The notes under the pieces are model-generated. The model was not told where the DNA came from and ran no database searches. It saw only the letters and a list, made by a program, of their open reading frames with translations. 64,000 nucleotides of DNA from Verrucomicrobiaceae bacterium (GTDB lineage: Bacteria > Pseudomonadota > Gammaproteobacteria > Pseudomonadales > CAMLJR01). The stretch lies in NCBI GenBank assembly GCA_028293825.1, contig JAQGNY010000005.1, positions 1 to 64,000 of the forward strand, written 5' to 3'. Shown one piece after another: positions 22,242 through 31,447 of the stretch (position 1 is its first letter; each line of letters opens with the position of its first letter). The translations under genes and the position numbers were made by a program.

Positions 22242-23816
22242 TTACCAAGCGCGGCGGTTATTGAAGCCCAGTGCCTCGGCCATCACGTGATAAATCACGT
22301 TCTGCTCCTGCGTGCCGTGAAACAAAAACGCGTGCGGACCGTCTGCGTAAATGCCTACGTCTTCGCCCGCATGTGTTTCGGCGGCCATCGGCACTGTAGC
22401 TTCCTGCATGTAATTCGGTTGCGCTGTATCGACCAGCGTGAGATCCGGCCGCAGCGCAGTGCCAGCGTAATTAGCCGGAACCGTGGCCTCGTTCGCTGGG
22501 TTGTATTCCTTGCGCTGCAAGCCGCCGGTCCAGCCGACGCCGTTGGCGTACGACAGCGTCGTATACGGCAGGCCGAGCGCATCTTTCTGCTCGACGCCAT
22601 CGACGGCGACCTTGCCCAGAATCGGATTGCCGCGCGACGGATAACCGGCGATGGTGAACACGTGGCTGTGGTCGGCGGTGACGATGATCAGCGTATCTTT
22701 GTCGTCGGTCAGTTTCTTCGCCAGCGCGACCGCGTCGGATAGCGCGATGGCGTCAGTCAACGCGCGATACGCATTGCCGGCATGGTGAGCGTGATCGATG
22801 CGGCCGCCCTCGACCATCAGGTAAAAGCCTTTTCGATTATTGCTGAGAATCTTGATCGCTTTCTCGGTCATTTCCGCCAGCGACGGCTCCCCGGCCGTAT
22901 CGTCGGCGCGGTCGGCTTCGTAACGCATATGCGAGCGTTCGAACAGGCCGAGCAAATGCTTGGTCTTGTTCGGGTTGATGCTGTCGAACGCGCCTTTATT
23001 CCACACATACGCCGCCTGTGGAAAGCGTTTGGTCCATTCCGTCGTTAGATCGCGACCATCATTGCGGCGCCCAACCTGGGTCGGATATTCGGGGTCTTTG
23101 GCGGTGTTCGGGGTGAAATAACTACGGCCGCCGCCGAGCACCACATCGATGCCGTCACCGTACGGAAACTCAATCAGCTGCCGCGCGATGTCTTTCACGG
23201 TGGCGCCGGCCGGCACATTGCTGTCGGCTTCCCAGTCGCGGTTGCCGATATGTGCGTAATTCACGACCGGCGTGGCGTGGGTGACGCGCGCGGTGGTGAC
23301 GATACCGGTGGCGAGACCGCGCTGCTCGGCCTGTTCGAGAATCGTGCGCACGCTTTTCGCGGCGGTGACTTGGGCGCTGGGTTCGTTGCGGTTGATCGAT
23401 TGGTCGACCGAAATCGCCCCGTCATTGGTTTTGATACCCGACACCATCGCGGTGGCGGTCGGTGCAGAATCGGAGGTTTGCTGATTCGCGCTGGCGGTGA
23501 CCGAATGCGCCAGCGTGGTGAATTGTTCGAAGCTCAGACGGTTAAATTCGCCATCGCGGCCCTGCAATTGGCCCTGCAGAATGCGCGCGGCGGTAACGGT
23601 GGAAATGCCCATGCCGTCCCCGACAAACAAGATTACGTTTTTAGCGGGGCGCAGATTGGGCCGTTCGCGCTTGGCTTTGCGCACCGCCTGCTCTCCTGCG
23701 GCAAACCATTCGTCGCCATTGGTGGGCACCGAATCGTTACCGGCTTGGGCGGTGAAGGCTGCGCCGATAAGCGTCAGCGTGGTGGCGAAACGTTTGAGCG
23801 GGATGTAGGTCGTCAT
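22242..23816 (-). CDS. Alkaline phosphatase (PhoA family)
   Basis: Periplasmic phosphomonoesterase, 524 residues, releasing phosphate from organic esters. It has a signal peptide (ends near TAQAG), metal-binding FVGDGMGI, nucleophile serine in TSDSAPTATAM, GGRIDHAHH and VTADHSHVF metal-ligand motifs. All ligands expected for two zinc and one magnesium appear present. No obvious Pho box was seen within 90 bp upstream, but I could not score one. Confidence 0.94.
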   Translation of the reverse strand: MTTYIPLKRFATTLTLIGAAFTAQAGNDSVPTNGDEWFAAGEQAVRKAKRERPNLRPAKNVILFVGDGMGISTVTAARILQGQLQGRDGEFNRLSFEQFTTLAHSVTASANQQTSDSAPTATAMVSGIKTNDGAISVDQSINRNEPSAQVTAAKSVRTILEQAEQRGLATGIVTTARVTHATPVVNYAHIGNRDWEADSNVPAGATVKDIARQLIEFPYGDGIDVVLGGGRSYFTPNTAKDPEYPTQVGRRNDGRDLTTEWTKRFPQAAYVWNKGAFDSINPNKTKHLLGLFERSHMRYEADRADDTAGEPSLAEMTEKAIKILSNNRKGFYLMVEGGRIDHAHHAGNAYRALTDAIALSDAVALAKKLTDDKDTLIIVTADHSHVFTIAGYPSRGNPILGKVAVDGVEQKDALGLPYTTLSYANGVGWTGGLQRKEYNPANEATVPANYAGTALRPDLTLVDTAQPNYMQEATVPMAAETHAGEDVGIYADGPHAFLFHGTQEQNVIYHVMAEALGFNNRRAW

Positions 23817-23908
23817 GATGGTTCCCTGTTATCGGTGGCGATTGCAGAGAACGGTATCGGTGAGATATGACGCGGTGATGAATTTTTAAAGCGAGAGCCA
23901 ACCGGCGC

Positions 23909-24349
23909 TCAGTCCTGTCGGCGGTACACCTGCTGGAAGCGCGCATTTTCGACCACGCCGTAATCGCCCTGCGCGTACTCCAATAGCCAGTCGTCGGCGT
24001 TGCCGCGCAACACATCGCCGCCGTTGCTGCGTGCGACAGTGAACGGATGTGACAGCTGTTTCGCCAATACCGGAATCGGCTTATTGCGATAGCGGCCGGC
24101 AGCGCCGAAAACAGTTGGCGCCACCGCTTCATATTTCGCGTCGAAACGATCGCGCGACACGCACCAGCGATCGCCGGTGGAGCCGGTAATTAATGCATCG
24201 CGCGGGGCGTAGCGATTCGGTCCCTCGCGGCTAATTAATTCGCCTGTGGCTGTAGCGAATTCGACGTCGACGATTTCATTTTTTACATAGCTGTGACTGT
24301 GCGCATCGCTGCGCAAATCGACAACTTCGAGGTGAATAGGGGCGTTCAT
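23909..24349 (-). CDS. PGDYG-domain protein
   Basis: A 146-residue cytosolic protein. The C-terminal half carries the motif that names the PGDYG family, here AQGDYGVV, after a region on GSTGDRWCVSRDRFDAKY and a middle PIPVLAKQL. The biochemical role is unknown to me. ATG at 24349 is preferred to an upstream in-frame codon because the conserved part starts shortly after it. Confidence 0.7.
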   Translation of the reverse strand: MNAPIHLEVVDLRSDAHSHSYVKNEIVDVEFATATGELISREGPNRYAPRDALITGSTGDRWCVSRDRFDAKYEAVAPTVFGAAGRYRNKPIPVLAKQLSHPFTVARSNGGDVLRGNADDWLLEYAQGDYGVVENARFQQVYRRQD

Positions 24350-24486
24350 CGGATACCTTTGCAATATTGATTCGGGTCGAAGCGCTCCATAGCGTCGCCG
24401 CAGAGCGGTCATAGTAAAGATCGGCGCGCCCGCTGTAATTACGCATCGGTGATTAATTAACGATTAGTGTCCGCAACGTAGATTTG

Positions 24487-24520
24487 AAGCGAAAAAAGGA
24501 GCCCGTGGGCTCCTTTTTTT
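24487..24520. terminator. Bidirectional terminator hairpin
   Basis: AAAAAAGGAGCCC and GGGCTCCTTTTTTT form a perfect 13-bp stem around GTG. The A and T tracts would allow termination from either side. On the minus strand it lies about 80 bp beyond the LLM oxidoreductase stop. Confidence 0.85.
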
Positions 24521-24600
24521 ATGGCTCTTTTCTATTTTGGGTTTCTATTTCTGACCTTATTTACAGCGGTATTTCCGCTGATGTGGCGTTGCGATCGCGG

Positions 24601-25485
24601 TTACAGGAATTGCTTGGCGAGTTTCTCGATCGCTTCACGCGCTTCCGCGACCGAGGCAATTTCCGGCAGCGTGATGGCCAGCCGATCGGCGCCGGCCTGC
24701 TCGTAATGCTTGGCGTGCTCGGGGGTGGAATCGGAGCTCAAAATGACGCCGATTTCAAATTTCTCACCGACGCGGCCCGCGTCGCGCGCGAACTGTTCGA
24801 TTTTGGCACGACCGTATGTCACATGCTCCGGTCCGCTCATCGGAATGCCCAGAAACGGGAATATTTCCAAACCTTCGTACGCCGGGACCCAGCCGTTGCA
24901 ATGTTCGCCGACGCGTTTCAATACGGTGTCGGCATAACCGCCGAGCCAAATTGGCGTGTGCGGCTGGCGTGCGGGGCGCGGTGCTAAACAGACCGGCGGA
25001 ATATCGAAGAACTCGCCTTTGAATTCGAAGCGGTCCTGCGTCCACAACCCTTTCATGATTTGCACGCTTTCCATCGTGTATTCCCAGCGCCGCTCGAAGC
25101 TGCCGCCGGTGATTTCGATTTCGAGCCGACTGGCGCCGCCGGTGCCGAGGCCCAGTGCGAAACGACCGCCGCTGTATTGGTCGAGCGTGCCAACCTGTTT
25201 GGCGAGTACGACAGGATGTTGCATCGGCATGATCAGCACGCCGGTGGAGACCTCGATGGTTTTGGTCATTGCCAATGCGCGCGCGGCGCCGATCAATGGA
25301 TCCTGGTAATAGGGCACGCCGAAATGCGGCGGTTTTACCGGCTCGTCAAGCGGGCGCACGGTGTGATGACCGTACGTGACCCAGTCGAATCCGCACTCCT
25401 CGGCGATGACGCAAACGGCGCCCATATCGACATCGGGAATCGGAAAACCGGGATCGCCATAAGGGCGGCTGAGACCTAATTTCAT
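24601..25485 (-). CDS. LLM-class flavin/F420-dependent oxidoreductase
   Basis: A 294-residue luciferase-like monooxygenase (TIM barrel). Family segments include YGHHTVRP, STGVLIMPMQHPVVLAKQVG, LDQYSGGRFALGLGTG and PIWLGGYADTVLKRVGEHCNGW. Such enzymes use FMNH2 or F420 and act on varied substrates; the cofactor cannot be assigned here. It stands alone between a terminator and a 236-bp gap. Confidence 0.87.
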   Translation of the reverse strand: MKLGLSRPYGDPGFPIPDVDMGAVCVIAEECGFDWVTYGHHTVRPLDEPVKPPHFGVPYYQDPLIGAARALAMTKTIEVSTGVLIMPMQHPVVLAKQVGTLDQYSGGRFALGLGTGGASRLEIEITGGSFERRWEYTMESVQIMKGLWTQDRFEFKGEFFDIPPVCLAPRPARQPHTPIWLGGYADTVLKRVGEHCNGWVPAYEGLEIFPFLGIPMSGPEHVTYGRAKIEQFARDAGRVGEKFEIGVILSSDSTPEHAKHYEQAGADRLAITLPEIASVAEAREAIEKLAKQFL

Positions 25486-25721
25486 TGCTCTACTCCTTTC
25501 GGCATTGCGCCAGGTATCTGTTTATTGGAAGGCGTTGCGTAGCGATTCGCGCTTAAAAATTGTTATCGGTGGCGCGGCAGGCGCCAGATAATGTCCGTTT
25601 TGACCGGCTTTGAGTAGTTAATAAATGTTTAGGATGGCTGTCTTAAATTACTCGCGGCAGATACGCGTTCGCAGCCCGCAGGGTGCTGAGTTCGCAACGT
25701 TGAGGGCGCTCCATAAGCTCG

Positions 25722-26489
25722 TCATTTCAGGTCGAGCGCCAACGCGGCCTCGACGTTGGCGCGCAGATGGTCGGGATTAATCGTTCCGACGATCGCACTG
25801 CTGACGCCCGGATGACTCAGCGCGAATTGCAGCGCGGCGACCGGATCGGCGCTATGGCCGGACGCGAACGCTTTTTTAATCAGCGCGCCTTTGCGGTGAG
25901 CGGCGCAGTAGTCAAGCACCTCGCGCTCGGCGGTGAAATCCGGGTTGTAGGTCGCCATTACTGCATCGGTTTTAGTGGCCGCGGCGATGCCACCGACAAC
26001 GGTTTTAGTCGAGATGCCAAAGCTGCGCAGCAAACCCTGTTGTTTGCAGCGCGTTAATTCATCGAGCACTTCGCCACGCTCGATAATGTCGGCGTCATTG
26101 CCGTCGGAATGCACCAGCACGATATCGAGATAGTCGGTGCGCATTCGCCGTAAACTGCGCTCGATGCTGTAGCGCGTATGCGCAGCGCTGAAATCGAAAT
26201 GCGATACACCGTTGTCGAATTCCTCGCCGACCTTGGTGCAGATCACCCACTCGGTGCGCTGGCCGTGCAGCAAATGGCCGATGCGTTCCTCGCTGCTGCC
26301 GTACGCAGGCGCGGTGTCGATTAAATTGATTCCGAAGCTTTTTGCCAGCGCGATTAAATGTGCGGCCGCGTCGTCATCCGGCAACGCAAATGCTTGCGGG
26401 TATTTCACGCCTTGATTGCGGCCGAATTTGACCGTGCCGAGTCCGAGCGGGCTCACCTTGATGTCAGTACTGCCGAAAGTGCGATGCAT
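25722..26489 (-). CDS. Aldo/keto reductase
   Basis: NAD(P)H-dependent (alpha/beta)8-barrel reductase, 255 residues. The catalytic tetrad is visible: Asp and Tyr in DTAPAYGSSEERIG, Lys in ICTKVG, His in VLVHSDG. The C-terminal cofactor region GVSSAIVGTINPDHL is intact. The ATG at 26489 follows the stop of the FAD oxidoreductase gene by 5 bp, so the two form an operon; an alternative TTG at 26516 would overlap that gene. Confidence 0.9.
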   Translation of the reverse strand: MHRTFGSTDIKVSPLGLGTVKFGRNQGVKYPQAFALPDDDAAAHLIALAKSFGINLIDTAPAYGSSEERIGHLLHGQRTEWVICTKVGEEFDNGVSHFDFSAAHTRYSIERSLRRMRTDYLDIVLVHSDGNDADIIERGEVLDELTRCKQQGLLRSFGISTKTVVGGIAAATKTDAVMATYNPDFTAEREVLDYCAAHRKGALIKKAFASGHSADPVAALQFALSHPGVSSAIVGTINPDHLRANVEAALALDLK

Positions 26490-26494
26490 CAGTT

Positions 26495-27709
26495 TCAAAA
26501 CAGTAATTCCCAGCAAGGTTGCGCCAGTGGTGGCGCTTTCATTTCATTGCATGCAACGGGCAACGACGCCTGCGGCGGTTTTTTTACATCAAGTAATTGA
26601 GCGTCGAGCAACTGGTCGACTTCATCGGCCATATTTGGCGCCAACGTCAACTTGGTCGGCCATGCAACGATGACATTGTTCGCACCGGCGGCGCGCGCAG
26701 CGAAGGCTTTGTCCGGCTTGAGTAGACCCTTTTGTTTGGGTTCGGCGCGGTCGATCCGCAACGTCGCCCACTCGGTGTGGCCGAAATTCACCCATGGAAA
26801 CAAATCGGCCAATTCGCGCTTGGCTTTGTCGATCAGTTCGCCGGCGCTGGCATCGATATTTTCCGTCGCCAGATCGCCGCCGAGGTACCAAACCCATTTG
26901 CCGTCGCGCAGTGGATGGCTGGAAATGGTCAGGCGCGGCGATGGATTGCCGCCGGTGCAATGCGCATAAAGCGGATGTGGGTAATCGTGCTTTACCAGCG
27001 CTTGATGTAAAGGCCGACGCTGCATTTCCGGTTTGTCGCTGCCGAGCTTTTCCAGCAGCGTTTCGTTACCTTCGCCGGCGCTGAATACGAAGCGTTGCGC
27101 GCGGCAATTGAACGCGACACTGTCATTGGTGGCGCGCAGCGCGGTGGCATTGCCATTCGCAGCGCGCTCGAAATTGATCGATGCGGCATCGAGCGCAAAA
27201 ATCCGTCCGGCTGCGTTGTCGCGCAGTTTCTCGATCAGCGACGGCACGTCGAGCACCATGTCGACCAGCTTATAGAGATTGCCGCGAAACGACGGATTCT
27301 GAAAAATTTGATGGCGATTCGCTGCGGCGACGGTTTCGACGCGACCGCGCGTTAATTTGCTGGCGAAAAACGAGGTGAGGCGCGAGGCGATGTTGTCGCT
27401 CGACCATAAATAGAAGTGATCGCTGAGCAATTTGACGCCGCGCAAATCAACATCGCCTTCATTGCGCAGGCAGCGGCGCCAGTGCTCCGGCATATCGGCG
27501 ATGGCTTCGGACGAACCGGTCAGCGCGCCACCCAGCGCGTACTTGATGCCGCCGTGAATCATCCCCTGCGAATTAATGCTCTGGCCGCCGCCGAGTGCCG
27601 CGCTTTCGAACAGCGCGGCGTTGTAGCCGCGCGCGAGCAATCGGTTCAGCAGCCACAGGCCGCCGACGCCACCGCCAACGATGGCGATATCCACATCAAA
27701 ATCAATCAC
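26495..27709 (-). CDS. FAD-dependent oxidoreductase (DAO fold)
   Basis: A 404-residue flavoprotein. The N-terminal dinucleotide-binding motif is VDIAIVGGGVGGLWLLNRL, with QSINSQGMIHGGIKY resembling glycerol-3-phosphate dehydrogenase/D-amino-acid oxidase relatives, and a second FAD-contact region near FVFSAGEGNE. The substrate is not predictable. It is followed closely by an aldo/keto reductase, suggesting a shared redox pathway. Confidence 0.85.
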   Translation of the reverse strand: MIDFDVDIAIVGGGVGGLWLLNRLLARGYNAALFESAALGGGQSINSQGMIHGGIKYALGGALTGSSEAIADMPEHWRRCLRNEGDVDLRGVKLLSDHFYLWSSDNIASRLTSFFASKLTRGRVETVAAANRHQIFQNPSFRGNLYKLVDMVLDVPSLIEKLRDNAAGRIFALDAASINFERAANGNATALRATNDSVAFNCRAQRFVFSAGEGNETLLEKLGSDKPEMQRRPLHQALVKHDYPHPLYAHCTGGNPSPRLTISSHPLRDGKWVWYLGGDLATENIDASAGELIDKAKRELADLFPWVNFGHTEWATLRIDRAEPKQKGLLKPDKAFAARAAGANNVIVAWPTKLTLAPNMADEVDQLLDAQLLDVKKPPQASLPVACNEMKAPPLAQPCWELLF

Positions 27710-27796
27710 GCGAAATAGGCCGACTCGAAGAATTGAGGCCGCAGTATATCGCGGCGATTGTTGGTTCGGCGTCCGCGCGGTGATTAGTCGCAGCGA

Positions 27797-30040
27797 TCAG
27801 GGCAGTCCATCAATCCATTGGTCGATCAGCGCGACGGCGGCATCGTCGATGGCGTGGCTGGCGAGCGGCGGCATACGTCCGGCAGCCGGATCGGTCAGGC
27901 GCATCCGTTGCCACAGTACGCTGCGCTCCTTACTGCCGGGCGCGACAATGCGGGCGTTGGCTACGCCGAGGTCGCCAGCGGACGGTGCGATATCGATCGC
28001 ATTGATCGCGCTGTTGGCCGTACCGGAGCGCAGGTCGATCGCCACGCCGGTGCCGCCGCCGGGTCGATGGCACTGCGAGCAATTGGCATCGAGATAATCG
28101 CGCGCGCGTTGTTCGACGCCGGCACTGGCGTTATCGAGCGCAGCGGACGCGCCGTATTGCGCGGCATCGCCGATGTCGGTGCTGAATAACGCGATGTGAT
28201 TGAAGCTGCGCAATTGAGTGTCGGTGACGGCGCCGTAATTAAAATTGCGATTGAGCTGGCGCGTGCGTACGCCGAGCAAGGTGCCGGCGGCATCGGTGTG
28301 GCAGCTATGGCACTGCGCGCTGCTCGGGTATTCGTATTCGCGTGTAACCGCAGCGCCACTGCCATCGATCAAATTTAGATTTTCGGTCGCGCCGACGGTG
28401 AGCAAATCGGCATCGGTTTGCTGCGCATTCCAGCGGTAGGTGTAACCGGCCCAGCCGCTGCTTTCGTGAATCAATACGCGCGTTTCAAGGTTGTGCAATT
28501 GGCTCGGCTGGCGTTGATCGAGCGCGACCGCAAAATGTTTGACGACCACACTGCCGACCGGCAATTGCCACGCGTCGGTGGCGGAAAAAGTAATTTTGCC
28601 GTTGGCCGGCAGCGCGATCCAGCGGCGCTTGTTGGCGCCGTCCGACCACAGCGGCGTGTTGACGTCGTATTCGATCAGGCCGGTTGCGGCTTGCAATTGC
28701 GCAACCGGCGCGGCGAATAAACCGGTTTCGGATAAGTGTGTGGGCATGGTCGCGCCGCTGACGGTGCTGGCGTCGATGCGCAATAAACGCCCGCCGGAAT
28801 AATCGAGCGCGTAAATTTCGCCGTTTGCGTCCTCGCCAAAACCGCCGATGGATAAGCCCGAGCTGGCCAGCGCCTGATTGGTGAAATTAACGCTGTCGAG
28901 CGCCCAGATCGTGCCGCTGCCGAAATCGGTATAAATGTATTGTCCGCGCAGCGCCGGAATGGCATTGCCGCGATACACATAACCGCCGGTGATCGATTGG
29001 CCGGCGGTGTGGTCGTATTCCCACACCGGCTCAATGGCGTTTTGTGCCGTCACCGCAATGTTGTAAGCGTGTTTGCCTTCGCGGGCGTTCCAGCCGTAAT
29101 TGCCGCCGCCGGTGACGATGTCGATTTCTTCGTAAAGGTTTTGGCCGACATCGCCGGCCCATAATTTCCCGGTTTGCCGATCGAAAGAAAACCGCCACGG
29201 ATTACGCAAGCCGTAAGCCCATATTTCAGGTCGCGCGCCGGCCGTATTAATAAATGGATTGCTGGGTGGAATCGCGTAAGGATCGCCGCTGCGCGGATCG
29301 ATGCGCAGAATCTTGCCGAGCAGCACGCCGAGATTCTGTGCATTGCCATTCGGATCGCCGCCGCTACCGCCGTCGCCCATCGCGATATAGAGATAATTAT
29401 CCGGCCCGAATGCGAGCATGCCGCCTTTGTGATTTTCAAACGGCTGCGAAATTTCGAGCAGTACTTTTTCGCTGCTGTTATTAACCGTGGTGTAAACGAA
29501 ATTATTGTTGGCGTCTTTATTTAACGTGAAGCGCGAAATTCGCGTGCAGCGCGGATCGGTCGCCTGCGCGCAGCGACCAGCAGTTTTGCTCGATATGTAA
29601 TCGACATAGAAATAACCATTGCTGGCGATATTGGGATCGAACGCCAATCCCAATAAACCTTGCTCGCCGCTATTTAGTGTCTGTGCGGAAATATTCAGCA
29701 GCGCACCTTGCGCGGTGAAGTTCGCATCGAGCAACGCAACCGTGCCGCGCTGTTCGACAACTGCATTGCGACCACCGCTGGCGGGAATCGAAACCATTAA
29801 TACCGGGCTGCTGAAACCGCTCGCTAATTGATTGAGTTGAATCGCGTTACTGCCGTTCGTGCTGGGGAATTGCAGCATTACCGCCGCCGGTGCGACGGTT
29901 AAACCATACGCAGGTGTTGAATTGTTCGGCGGTGGTGTCGATGCACTGCCGCCACCGCCACCGCAATTTATTAATGCTGAATTTATTACTAAGAGAGCGA
30001 GCAAATTGATGGTCGATCGTTTGCCGATACGAACGGACAT
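27797..30040 (-). CDS. PQQ-type sugar dehydrogenase with cytochrome c motifs
   Basis: A 747-residue exported protein. The N-terminus looks like a lipoprotein signal (LINC followed by a glycine run), though Asn before Cys is atypical. Residues about 60-420 resemble soluble aldose/glucose dehydrogenases that use PQQ (LGLAFDPN, GDGGSGGDPNGNAQN, IWAYGLRNPWRFSFD, YGWNAREG). The C-terminal third has two haem-binding CxxCH motifs, CHSCH and CSQCH, about 100 residues apart. This suggests sugar oxidation passing electrons directly to its own haems. Neither the sugar nor PQQ use is proven. Confidence 0.85.
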   Translation of the reverse strand: MSVRIGKRSTINLLALLVINSALINCGGGGGSASTPPPNNSTPAYGLTVAPAAVMLQFPSTNGSNAIQLNQLASGFSSPVLMVSIPASGGRNAVVEQRGTVALLDANFTAQGALLNISAQTLNSGEQGLLGLAFDPNIASNGYFYVDYISSKTAGRCAQATDPRCTRISRFTLNKDANNNFVYTTVNNSSEKVLLEISQPFENHKGGMLAFGPDNYLYIAMGDGGSGGDPNGNAQNLGVLLGKILRIDPRSGDPYAIPPSNPFINTAGARPEIWAYGLRNPWRFSFDRQTGKLWAGDVGQNLYEEIDIVTGGGNYGWNAREGKHAYNIAVTAQNAIEPVWEYDHTAGQSITGGYVYRGNAIPALRGQYIYTDFGSGTIWALDSVNFTNQALASSGLSIGGFGEDANGEIYALDYSGGRLLRIDASTVSGATMPTHLSETGLFAAPVAQLQAATGLIEYDVNTPLWSDGANKRRWIALPANGKITFSATDAWQLPVGSVVVKHFAVALDQRQPSQLHNLETRVLIHESSGWAGYTYRWNAQQTDADLLTVGATENLNLIDGSGAAVTREYEYPSSAQCHSCHTDAAGTLLGVRTRQLNRNFNYGAVTDTQLRSFNHIALFSTDIGDAAQYGASAALDNASAGVEQRARDYLDANCSQCHRPGGGTGVAIDLRSGTANSAINAIDIAPSAGDLGVANARIVAPGSKERSVLWQRMRLTDPAAGRMPPLASHAIDDAAVALIDQWIDGLP

Positions 30041-30141
30041 AACGCATCCCTCAGTCGCTTTGGAGCAGAAGTGATATCGCGTAGTATAAGACGCTCGTTC
30101 GAGCCCTAGATTAATTCAACGTCATTCTTCGGGAGTTCCGT

Positions 30142-31416
30142 TTGCCATTCGCGCGCTGGTGTTACACCGGTCTGTTTTATTTGTTGCTGCCGGTTATTTT
30201 ATTGAGATTGCTATGGCGCGCGCGATTGGCGCCGATGTATCGCCAGCGTATCGGCGAGCGTTTTGGAATTTTTTCGTCCGCAGTTTCTGCCGGTGGTATT
30301 TGGGTGCACGCGGTATCGGTGGGCGAAACCATCGCCGCCGCGCCATTGATTCGCGCGCTGCAACAACGTTATCCGCACTTGCCGATTACTGTGACGACGA
30401 TGACACCGACCGGTTCCGAGCGCGTGCGCGCGTTATTCGGCGATAGCGTATTTCACGTTTATGCGCCGTACGATTTGCCGATTTTTCTCGCGCGGTTTCT
30501 GGCGCATATAAAACCGCGCCTATTAATAATTATGGAAACCGAGTTGTGGCCGAACACCATTCACGCCTGTGCGCAGCGCGGCATAGCTGTGGTGTTAGCT
30601 AATGCGCGGTTGTCGCAAAAATCGGCGGATGGTTACGCGCGTTTGCGTGCGGTGGCAGCGCCGATGCTACAACAAATAACTAAAGTGGCTGCGCAAAATG
30701 CGAAGGACGGCGCGCGCTTTTTAGCATTGGGGGTGCCGCAAAAAAATCTGACGATCTCCGGCAGTATTAAATTCGATATAGAACTCGGCGCCGAATTGAT
30801 CGAGCGTGCACAGCAAACTAAAAACGTCTGGGGTAACCGCTTGGTCTGGATTGCGGCGAGTACGCACGCCGGTGAGGATGAAGTTATTCTGCGCGCGCAC
30901 ATCGAGTTGCGTAAGCGCCATCCCACTGCATTATTAATTTTAGTGCCGCGCCATCCCGAACGATTCGACGCCGTGGCGCGTTTAATCGAACAAAATAATT
31001 TGCCTTATCAACGCCGCTCCGCGCAGCGCGATGTGGCCGAAAATTCCGTCGTACTGCTCGGCGATACGATGGGTGAATTATTGTTTTTATTGGGCTGCGC
31101 CGATGTCGCGTTTGTCGGTGGCAGTTTAATTGCGCGCGGTGGTCACAATACTTTGGAGCCGGCGGCGTGGGGTTTGCCGATTATCACCGGCACCAGCGAT
31201 TTTAATTTTCGCGAAATTTCCGCGCTGTTGCAACGCGCTGGTGCATTGCAGATTGTGCAAGATGCAGACGCACTCGCGCAGGCAGTGATAGATTTAATGG
31301 CAAGCGCCGATGTGCGTAAGCAGCGTGGTGAAGCAGCGCGGCGCGTGGTGGAAAATAATCGCGGCGCGCTGAATAAATTGCTTACTGAAATCGATTCGAT
31401 TATTGCAGAAAATTAA
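30142..31416 (+). CDS. waaA: Kdo transferase WaaA (KdtA)
   Basis: Inner-membrane glycosyltransferase adding 3-deoxy-D-manno-octulosonic acid to lipid IVA. The 424-residue protein has an N-terminal membrane anchor, then RIGERFG with the catalytic Glu, VHAVSVGE, METELWPN and ARLSQKSADGY. The start is TTG at 30142 with GGGAG at 30131-30135; the next in-frame Met would cut away the anchor, so the rare start is well supported. It converges on tolC. Confidence 0.94.
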   Translation: MPFARWCYTGLFYLLLPVILLRLLWRARLAPMYRQRIGERFGIFSSAVSAGGIWVHAVSVGETIAAAPLIRALQQRYPHLPITVTTMTPTGSERVRALFGDSVFHVYAPYDLPIFLARFLAHIKPRLLIIMETELWPNTIHACAQRGIAVVLANARLSQKSADGYARLRAVAAPMLQQITKVAAQNAKDGARFLALGVPQKNLTISGSIKFDIELGAELIERAQQTKNVWGNRLVWIAASTHAGEDEVILRAHIELRKRHPTALLILVPRHPERFDAVARLIEQNNLPYQRRSAQRDVAENSVVLLGDTMGELLFLLGCADVAFVGGSLIARGGHNTLEPAAWGLPIITGTSDFNFREISALLQRAGALQIVQDADALAQAVIDLMASADVRKQRGEAARRVVENNRGALNKLLTEIDSIIAEN

Positions 31417-31447
31417 TTAGCTGTTATTTTTTTCTGACAAATAAAAA

